Assembly (NCBI RefSeq): GCF_028464065.1 | Contig: NZ_CP116808.1 | Coordinates: 1,739,001 to 1,803,000, forward strand | Reading direction: 5' to 3' | Length of the DNA: 64,000 nucleotides | Source of the DNA: Saprospira sp. CCB-QB6 | Lineage (GTDB): Bacteria; Bacteroidota; Bacteroidia; Chitinophagales; Saprospiraceae | Shown: positions 58,503 to 64,000 of the stretch, in pieces | How positions within the stretch are numbered: the stretch's first letter is position 1 | Layout: each line of letters opens with the position of its first letter | Translations under genes and position numbers: made by a program | Notes under the pieces: model-generated | The model's input: only the letters and a program-made list of their open reading frames with translations | What the model was told of the DNA's origin: nothing | Databases searched by the model: none

Positions 58503-58919
58503 TTATTTACTCACTACCTGCCTTGCTTTTTGGCTTTGCAGTGCTTGGTCCTGATACTTAGAAGGACACTTCAACTGCATATCATGAGCAATAAAGTCAC
58601 TCCCCTGCATGCGGCCGGTCAATACAATTTGTTCCGAACGCTCAAAATCCTGCGGCTTGGCCATCTGCGCCACCACCTTTTTAATCGTTCCCTGCTCATC
58701 TTCCATATAAAAAGAAAAAGCATTGGCATCCTCTTCTGGATTATACACAATGGGGCGAGCATCATCTACCACCAACTGCCCCACAATCTGATGGTTGCGG
58801 TCCATTTCTTCCATAGCCACCGAAAAATCACCATAACTTTGATAATCGCTAGCCTGCGTAATCAATACTCCAATAGCTGCGGCAATGACAACCAAAGCCA
58901 AAATTTGCATCTTTTTCAT
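58503..58919 (-). CDS. ccmE: cytochrome c haem chaperone CcmE
   Basis: A 138-residue membrane-anchored haem chaperone. An N-terminal helix (about 4-22, ILALVVIAAAIGVLI) is followed by the OB fold (QIVGQLVVDDARPIVYNP, then FYMEDEQGTIKKVVA). The haem-binding region near the C-terminus reads FIAHDMQLKCPSKYQD; the histidine (H) that covalently binds haem in CcmE is present, although the E. coli HDENY consensus is replaced by HDMQLKCPSKY, as in other Bacteroidota. It lies immediately upstream of ccmF in one operon. Confidence 0.87.
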   Translation of the reverse strand: MKKMQILALVVIAAAIGVLITQASDYQSYGDFSVAMEEMDRNHQIVGQLVVDDARPIVYNPEEDANAFSFYMEDEQGTIKKVVAQMAKPQDFERSEQIVLTGRMQGSDFIAHDMQLKCPSKYQDQALQSQKARQVVSK

Positions 58920-58955
58920 ATCCTATCGTTTTAATATCTAATATGATCTTTTTTT

Positions 58956-59107
58956 GGGGCTGCCCCGCCTTTCAGGCGGGTCGGGCTGTTTCGCAGCTCG
59001 CTATTTCGCTCGGCCCTTCAGCGCTAAAGCGCTTTGGTCTGGCCCTGCGGGCCACTGCTGTCCATCCCTCAGCCGTTGGGCCTTCGGCCCTGGCGGCTTC
59101 GCCGCCC
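58956..59107 (+). repeat. GC-rich intergenic element, subtype B (copy 17)
   Basis: GGGGCTGCCCCGCC, GGCGGGTCGGGCTG, TTTCGCAGCTCGCTATTTCG and CTCGGCCC, hairpin AGCGCTAAAGCGCT, GGTCTGGCCCTGCGGGCC, TGTCCATCCCTCAGCC, then hairpin GGGCCTTCGGCCC. It lies between the divergent ccmE and the T9SS-tailed gene. Confidence 0.85.
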
Positions 59108-59230
59108 AAATTGGCCCACAAAAGTACAATTTTTTAGGCGTTGGGCCAGTTCATCCCCTCATCTTTAAATCCTTGTTAAGTACAGCAAACCCCTTTGAAA
59201 AGGCCTTTTTATCCTAATTAACTAACAATT

Positions 59231-60715
59231 ATGCACTGTTTGCCGTTTATCGCCTTCCTTTTATCAAAACTATTTAGATCATATCTAAATTACCTTTTTT
59301 TAGGGCTTCCTAGCTTACTTTGGGCCCAAAAGAGCCAAATAGACGCCCAAGTTTTGGGCAAGGAGCAAGTTTGGCAAGCGCAAACTCAAGCCAAAGCGGG
59401 CCAAGTTTCCTTGAGTCTGCAATCCTCTAGCGGAAAAAGCTGGCATTTTGAGGGCAAAAACTTGGTTTGGCGGGGACTAGTTGCGGGGACAGAGGGCCAA
59501 GTTTTTGCCGCCCTGCAATTTCAAGATAGCTTGTGGCGACAAGATAGTTTGCTAGCCCAATCAGCCAAGCAAAGCACACTCATTTTTGGCCTAGATGCTG
59601 CTGGAAATTGGCTTTGGGACCAAAGTTGGTCGCCCAAAGGCAGCAATACCCTTTATCAACTGGCCTTGGGCAAAGATCAACTCTATTTATCGGGCAGTTT
59701 TAATGACAGTTTGCTTTGGCAAGGCCAATGTTTGTATGGTCCAGGAATTAGCCAAGCCTTTTGGGCAAAACTCAGTACAGAAGAGGGAAAACTCTTGGCT
59801 TGGGAAACAGGACCCAAAAGTAGAGAAAGCTGGGGCCGAGCCATTTTGCCCTTAAACGATCAGCTCATTTGGGCCATAGAATATAGAGACAGCCTAATTT
59901 TAGAGCAGCAACTGTTGTTTAATAATCCCGTACACACTGATTTTCTGCTTTTGCAGCTCGATAGTTTGGGCCAAAAGCAGAAGGTTTGGCCTTGGCAGGG
60001 CGTCTTCTCCGATTCGCCCCGTTTGCTTTTGGCCCATCCCCAAAAAGCAGATCGCTTTATGGTCTTGGGACATTTTACGGGTTTGTTGGGACCAAAATCT
60101 GCTCCTCCCCTCTTCAAAACAGCCTATAAATACTATGATTATTTTTGGGCCGAGCTAGATACGGCTGGGCAAATTTGGGCCAAGGGCCAGAGCAACAGCC
60201 TAAGCAATATTTATCTACAAGCCGCTTATTGGGGGGAAAAAGGTTTATTTCTGGGCGGCTATTTTCAGGACTCCCTACAACTGGCCGACAGTACTTATTT
60301 AGCTCAGGGAAAACCCTATTCGCCTTATTTGGTCCATTATGAGGGCGAACAAATGGAGCAATTAACTTTGCCTTGGGCAGAGGGGCGTTTATTGGCCCTT
60401 TTGCCGCAACCCAAGGGCTTGCAATTGGCGGGTGAAGCTGCGGGGCAGGCCAAAATAGAGCGGGCAGCTTGGCCGCAGGCCAAGCTGCCCTTTTTGGTCC
60501 AGATTGATTTGATTATGGAAGGGCCAAGAGCTTGGCGGGCCGCCCAAGCTCTTGATAGCTGGACCTTATACAATCTGCGGGGACAAAAAGTAGCGGAGGG
60601 AAAAGGAGCAAAGATTCAGTTAGGGCCAGAAATAGCCGCAGGCGTTTACAGCCTACATTTGCAATGGGGACAAAACTTAGCGGTAGAGCGTTTAGAAATA
60701 TTGGAAAAGCGCTAG
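59231..60715 (+). CDS. secreted protein with type IX sorting tail
   Basis: A 494-residue protein with a long N-terminal hydrophobic signal (about residues 1-33, LLWAQ) and Gln/Leu/Trp-rich beta-strand repeats (LSLQSSSGKSWHFEGKNLVW, YFWAELDTAGQIWAK and similar) consistent with a beta-propeller or beta-sandwich of unknown function. The C-terminus resembles a Por-type secretion tail (WTLYNLRGQKVAEGKGAKIQ then AAGVYSLHLQWGQNLAVERL), so it is probably exported by the type IX system. No catalytic motif is seen. Single gene, followed by a repeat and the dnaN terminator. Confidence 0.75.
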   Translation: MHCLPFIAFLLSKLFRSYLNYLFLGLPSLLWAQKSQIDAQVLGKEQVWQAQTQAKAGQVSLSLQSSSGKSWHFEGKNLVWRGLVAGTEGQVFAALQFQDSLWRQDSLLAQSAKQSTLIFGLDAAGNWLWDQSWSPKGSNTLYQLALGKDQLYLSGSFNDSLLWQGQCLYGPGISQAFWAKLSTEEGKLLAWETGPKSRESWGRAILPLNDQLIWAIEYRDSLILEQQLLFNNPVHTDFLLLQLDSLGQKQKVWPWQGVFSDSPRLLLAHPQKADRFMVLGHFTGLLGPKSAPPLFKTAYKYYDYFWAELDTAGQIWAKGQSNSLSNIYLQAAYWGEKGLFLGGYFQDSLQLADSTYLAQGKPYSPYLVHYEGEQMEQLTLPWAEGRLLALLPQPKGLQLAGEAAGQAKIERAAWPQAKLPFLVQIDLIMEGPRAWRAAQALDSWTLYNLRGQKVAEGKGAKIQLGPEIAAGVYSLHLQWGQNLAVERLEILEKR

Positions 60716-60730
60716 GGCCTTGGTCCAAAA

Positions 60731-60870
60731 GGCGCGCAGCGCCTCGGCTGAGGGATGGTAGGGGGTGGCCGAAGGCCAGACCGAGCTTTTGAGCAAAGCG
60801 AAAAAGCGAAGGGCCGAGCGAGCAGCGAGCCCCCGCACAGCCCGACCCGCCCGCAGGGCGGGGCAGCCCC
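60731..60870 (-). repeat. GC-rich intergenic element, subtype B (copy 18)
   Basis: Hairpin GGCGCGCAGCGCC, GGCTGAGGGATGGTAGGGGG, hairpin GGCCGAAGGCC, AGACCGAGC, hairpin CTTTTGAGC / GCGAAAAAG, core GGGCCGAGCGAGCAGCGAGC, ACAGCCCGACCCGCC, then hairpin CGCAGGGCG and GGGGCAGCCCC. Confidence 0.85.
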
Positions 60871-60878
60871 AAAAAAAG

Positions 60879-60920
60879 AAAAGCAGTAAACTCGAGGAGC
60901 TTACTGCTGTATATTTTAGT
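60879..60920 (-). terminator. intrinsic terminator after dnaN
   Basis: Stem AGCAGTAA / TTACTGCT with an 11-nt loop, followed by T-rich sequence on the minus strand. It ends just after the dnaN stop codon. Confidence 0.75.
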
Positions 60921-60931
60921 CCGTTTATGGC

Positions 60932-62050
60932 CTAGGAATTCAAAATCACGGGCATCACGAGCATAAGTAGATCTTCGCCTGGATTTTCTTCTTCTTGGCG
61001 GAGAACGCCGGCCCGGTTGGGAGACTCAAGATGCAGCAAAACGTTATCGCCGCCGATCACATTGAGCATTTCGACCAAAAACTTGGCATTAAAGCCAATG
61101 CTTAGGGTTTCGCCTTCATAGTAGCAAGGCATTTTTTCAGAAGCCTTATTAGAGAAATCGATATCTTCTGCTTCAATTTTGAGATGTTCCTCAGAGATCG
61201 TCAACTTCACTTGGTTGGTCACCTTATTGGCATAATTGGCGATCCGTTTGAGTGAATTGAGAAAATCTTGGCGCACCACTCGCATTGTTTTCGAGTTATT
61301 TTGGGGAATCACCGAATTATAATCGGGATAGCGGGCATCGATTAGGCGGCAGATAATAATCTGGTTGGCATAATAGAAAAAGGCGTTGCTGCGGCTAAAG
61401 GCGATGCGGACATTGCCGTTATGGTCAGAAAGGCCATTTTTGAGCAAGTTCAGGGCCTTTTTGGGGAGGATCAGGCTAGTGTCGGTAGTGGGTTCAATTT
61501 CGGTAAAGCTATACTTCACCAGCTTATGGGCATCGGTAGAGACGAAAGTGACGCCCTGGGGGTTAATTTCGAGCAAAACCCCAGTCATAGCGGGGCGGAG
61601 TTCGTCATTACTGGCGGCAAAAAGCGTTTTATTGATTCCTTCAAGGAGCAGCAAGGCGGGCATTTCGATTTCCTCGGCACTATCGGCTTGTGGCAATTTG
61701 GGATAATCGTCGCCATCTTCGCCGGCCAATTGGTATTGGCCAAAAGCGGAAGTAATCGTTATGGCAAAATTATTGGGATCTACTTGAAAGCTAATGGGTT
61801 GAGTAGGCAACTGCTTGAGTGTGTCGAGCAAAATTTTTGCAGGAACGGCCACGGCCCCTTCCTCTTCGGCATTGACTTCGAGTTCTGCCTGCACGAAGGT
61901 TTCTAGGTCGGTCGCGGTAATTCGCAGGCGGCCATCTTCAAGTTGGAAGAGGAAATCTTCCAAGATAGGTAGGACTGGATTAGAGCCTAAAGCTCCATTA
62001 ACGAGCTGGAGCTGCTCTTTGAGCTCTGCAGAGGATAGGGTAAAACGCAT
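60932..62050 (-). CDS. dnaN: DNA polymerase III subunit beta (sliding clamp)
   Basis: A 372-residue clamp that tethers the replicative polymerase to DNA; three structurally similar domains. Recognised from MRFTLSSAELKEQLQLVNGA at the N-terminus, ALLLLEGINKTLFAASNDEL (about 125-144) with RPAMTGVLLEINPQGVTFVS and the C-terminal MLVMPVILNS hydrophobic pocket region. Full length. It is not next to dnaA in this window; in many Bacteroidota dnaN is separate from the origin. A terminator follows it directly. Confidence 0.96.
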   Translation of the reverse strand: MRFTLSSAELKEQLQLVNGALGSNPVLPILEDFLFQLEDGRLRITATDLETFVQAELEVNAEEEGAVAVPAKILLDTLKQLPTQPISFQVDPNNFAITITSAFGQYQLAGEDGDDYPKLPQADSAEEIEMPALLLLEGINKTLFAASNDELRPAMTGVLLEINPQGVTFVSTDAHKLVKYSFTEIEPTTDTSLILPKKALNLLKNGLSDHNGNVRIAFSRSNAFFYYANQIIICRLIDARYPDYNSVIPQNNSKTMRVVRQDFLNSLKRIANYANKVTNQVKLTISEEHLKIEAEDIDFSNKASEKMPCYYEGETLSIGFNAKFLVEMLNVIGGDNVLLHLESPNRAGVLRQEEENPGEDLLMLVMPVILNS

Positions 62051-62208
62051 AGTTTTCTATAATGAAAATTTGATAAAATTCGGGCGTAATATACAAAAAG
62101 CCCCTTTAATTTGGGTGCTCTACTCCTACAAAGAAATGGCCCCCAAACAAATATTTCAAATAATCCATTAACTTAGGAGAGAAAAATATTAGCAAACAAC
62201 TTTTAATC

Positions 62209-62691
62209 ATGTTTAAATTTACAACAACTATGAACTTGACTGCATCCATTCGTTGGGGCCTCATGAGCCTCTTTCTCGTTTTTTCTTTGGCCCTCTCGGC
62301 CCAAGTTTCTGTAGATGGGAAAACCTGTGTAGGTACTTGGAAAACAATTGATGATGAAACGGGTAAAGCCCGCTCTTATGTAAAAATCTATCAGGAAAAC
62401 GGCAAATACTACGGTAAAATCACCAAATTGCTCAACCGTACAGCCGATGAAGATAAAGACCCCGTTTGCGCCGTTTGTCCTGGCGACCGCAAAAATAAGA
62501 AGGTAGTCGGTATGACAATTATTGATGGCATGGAGAAAGAAAGCAAGCGTTATGCTGGCGGTCAAATCCTTGATCCTAAAAAGGGAAAACTCTATTCTTG
62601 TACCATTTGGCTAGAGAACGCCAACACCCTAAAAGTAAGAGGTTGGTGGGGCATGTTCTACAGAACCCAAACTTGGCAACGCGTAGACTAA
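62209..62691 (+). CDS. DUF2147-family secreted protein
   Basis: A 160-residue protein (or 153 if it starts at the ATG at 62230) with a signal peptide (SLALSAQ) and a DUF2147 domain: GTWKTIDDETGKARSYVKIY (about 42-61), EDKDPVCAVCPGDRKNKKVV and MTIIDGMEKESKRYAGGQIL with LYSCTIW. Proteins of this family are small periplasmic or outer-membrane proteins of unknown function, often encoded near envelope or cytochrome genes. The gene is alone, and a good terminator follows. Confidence 0.85.
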   Translation: MFKFTTTMNLTASIRWGLMSLFLVFSLALSAQVSVDGKTCVGTWKTIDDETGKARSYVKIYQENGKYYGKITKLLNRTADEDKDPVCAVCPGDRKNKKVVGMTIIDGMEKESKRYAGGQILDPKKGKLYSCTIWLENANTLKVRGWWGMFYRTQTWQRVD

Positions 62692-62778
62692 TATTGGTAG
62701 TTAAAAACGAGAGTAAATAAAAAAGGGTTGGGTAAAATCAATACTTTTTTACAAAATAAAATTTTGAAAAAATATTCT

Positions 62779-62813
62779 ATAGCCTGCAACATTTGTTGAC
62801 AGGCTATCGTTTT
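62779..62813 (+). terminator. intrinsic terminator after the DUF2147 gene
   Basis: Stem ATAGCCTG / CAGGCTAT with inner CAACA / TGTTG, followed by five T. It lies about 90 bp after the stop codon. Confidence 0.8.
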
Positions 62814-62887
62814 TAAGATATACGCCGAATATAATTCTATTTGCTTGAAATAGTTGAATATACTCCACACACTTAATTCCAACCACC

Positions 62888-63127
62888 ATGAAGCAATTAT
62901 TTACTACTCAGGACCTTCTACTCTACCTCTATAATGAGCTCGATTGCTTGGAATCTATGGCTATCCAAAAAGCCCTTGAAACAAACATCTCTTTACAAGA
63001 AGAATTGGAACAACTCAAAAGAGGGCAAGCTCAATTAGACGATTGCCTGTTAGAGCCTGATCAGGATATTCTAGACAATATTTTAGACTATAGCCGCCTC
63101 TCTCATCTAGAGACAGAGCTTCACTAA
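62888..63127 (+). CDS. small acidic helical protein, unknown function
   Basis: A 79-residue protein, acidic and largely helical (MKQLFTTQDLLLYLYNELDC, then EELEQLKRGQAQLDDCLLEP and a Leu/Asp-rich C-terminus). No domain is recognised; the small size, heptad-like Leu spacing and conserved-looking Tyr/Asn-rich opening resemble small anti-sigma or regulatory proteins of Bacteroidota, but this is a weak guess. It has a likely start 7 bp after an AT-rich stretch and is followed by a strong bidirectional terminator. Confidence 0.6.
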   Translation: MKQLFTTQDLLLYLYNELDCLESMAIQKALETNISLQEELEQLKRGQAQLDDCLLEPDQDILDNILDYSRLSHLETELH

Positions 63128-63150
63128 AACAGCAATACGATATTTTCATA

Positions 63151-63186
63151 AAAAAGCCTAGTCTACCGAAGTAGACTAGGCTTTAC
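63151..63186. terminator. bidirectional intrinsic terminator
   Basis: Perfect 15-bp stem AAAGCCTAGTCTAC / GTAGACTAGGCTTT around CGAA, with A-run and T-run on the respective sides. It lies between convergent genes. Confidence 0.9.
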
Positions 63187-63206
63187 TTATTTTTTTAAAG
63201 GCAGAC

Positions 63207-64000
63207 TTAGTCTTGCGACAAGATGCCCATAATTTCATTGAGTTGTGGCTCTAAAATGATTTCGGTCCGACGGTTTTTCGCCTTTCCTTCTGTGGTATCA
63301 TTAGAGGCTTTGGGCGCATGCTCTCCACGGCCAGCAGCCGTAATTCGTGCTGGGTCTACCTCATTTTTAATCAACACTTGGCTAACGGCCAAAGCACGAT
63401 CTGTAGATAGATCCCAGTTCATTTTGGCATCTCCATCCGAGTCGGTATGTCCCTCAATCAAAATAGAAAGATCTTTATTGCGGTTGAGTACGCCAGAAAG
63501 CGTTTCTAGGGCCGATATTCCCCGGCGATCTACTCTTGCGCTTCCCGATGAAAAGAGCAATTTTTGACTCAAAGAAACATATACTTTTCCATCGCGGATT
63601 TCTACATCCAAATCACCTGCATCCTTAAAGCCTTTTAGGGCCTCTAGCAATTTGGTTCGAAGCGCATTCGCCTTGGCATCTCGCTCGGCAATTGCAGCTT
63701 CCAATTCTTTCACACGGCGCTCCCGGGCTTCCAAATCTGCCTCCAATTCCTTCTTATATTTCTCCAAATCGGTAATGCTAGCATCTTTACCCTCCAATTC
63801 TTTGCGCATTTGCTCCAAACGCTCTTGATCGGCTTTGAGTTCTCGCTCACGACGCTCCAACTCACGGCGTTTGATGCTCAATTCTTCAGATAATTCGCGC
63901 TTTTTAGAAGCAGCTTCTTCTTTCAACTTTTCATTGAGGGCCAATAGTTTATCATAAGAAGATTGCAAATCTTTGTTCAATCGTTGTTGTTGATTGTAAC
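63207..64000 (-). CDS. OmpA-family protein, 5' end outside the window
   Basis: The 3' part (264 visible codons) of an OmpA_C-like protein; the reading frame stays open to position 64000, so the true start and any signal peptide lie beyond the edge. Most of the visible protein is a long charged coiled coil (KRRELERRERELKADQERLE and similar, rich in Glu/Arg/Lys), followed by the OmpA peptidoglycan-binding domain: RKDLSILIEGHTDSDGDAKM (about residues 169-188 of the visible part) and RITAAGRGEHAPKASND, then NRRTEIILEP at the end. Such proteins tether the outer membrane to the cell wall. It shares the bidirectional terminator with the small convergent gene. Confidence 0.88.
   Translation of the reverse strand, partial: YNQQQRLNKDLQSSYDKLLALNEKLKEEAASKKRELSEELSIKRRELERRERELKADQERLEQMRKELEGKDASITDLEKYKKELEADLEARERRVKELEAAIAERDAKANALRTKLLEALKGFKDAGDLDVEIRDGKVYVSLSQKLLFSSGSARVDRRGISALETLSGVLNRNKDLSILIEGHTDSDGDAKMNWDLSTDRALAVSQVLIKNEVDPARITAAGRGEHAPKASNDTTEGKAKNRRTEIILEPQLNEIMGILSQD

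Noticed and set aside
59231-60715. Enzyme function for the T9SS-tailed protein
   Set aside because: I could see only beta-rich repeats and the sorting tail; no catalytic motif supports a specific activity.

Overview
The window looks like a chromosomal segment of a member of the Bacteroidota, most likely a Saprospira-type bacterium. The reasons are the gene content and style: Bacteroidota-type promoters of the form TTG-N18-20-TAnnTTTG (for example before the tRNA-Glu array), many short secreted proteins ending in AQ-type signal cleavage sites, at least two type IX secretion sorting tails, a lone methylmalonyl-CoA mutase large subunit, Ccm-type cytochrome biogenesis genes, a TPR-histidine kinase/response-regulator pair, and a contractile-injection-type AAA+ ATPase. 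The species call is inference; no rRNA is present to confirm it.

Layout. 1-12.5 kb: two tandem paralogous lipoproteins, a membrane metallophosphoesterase, a small-type diacylglycerol/undecaprenol kinase, methylmalonyl-CoA mutase, an unknown secreted protein, a leucine-rich-repeat protein, a voltage-gated cation channel, an AAA+ ATPase, a CxxCH secreted protein with a T9SS tail, and dtd. 12.9-32.5 kb: one long minus-strand block of translation genes (rpsL-rpsG-fusA, then rpsJ to rplO, then secY-infA-rpmJ-rpsM-rpsK-rpsD-rpoA-rplQ). The order is canonical, but the block is interrupted by GC-rich repeats at three places (before rpsJ, between rplW and rplB, between rplO and secY), and several ribosomal proteins carry unusual extensions (L15, L4, S3, L17, L22, L23). 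33-45 kb: a NagZ/beta-lactamase-fold fusion, a three-gene HipBST-like toxin-antitoxin locus, a secreted zincin, a TPR sensor kinase plus response regulator, three identical tRNA-Glu genes, a GH108-like secreted protein and a hotdog thioesterase. 45-64 kb: TPR and WG-repeat secreted proteins, two small secreted proteins, sucA, an SRPBCC protein, a ManC-type nucleotidyltransferase, a 41-bp satellite array, ccmE-ccmF, a T9SS-tailed protein, dnaN, a DUF2147 protein, a small acidic protein and the 3' part of an OmpA-family gene that runs off the window.

The most striking non-coding signal is a family of 18 or more GC-rich intergenic elements (about 115-220 bp each, in both orientations, roughly one per 3.5 kb). 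Conserved blocks are separated by short stem-loops whose stem sequences differ from copy to copy while the pairing is kept. The elements fall into two subtypes whose left and right ends change together. They look like structured, dispersed elements rather than genes; the small ORFs crossing them are artefacts. A second signal is a 13-copy 41-bp tandem array at 54.69-55.20 kb made of two sub-variants and lying between two plus-strand terminators. Most genes are simple housekeeping or envelope functions with no dedicated biosynthetic or phage cluster in view.
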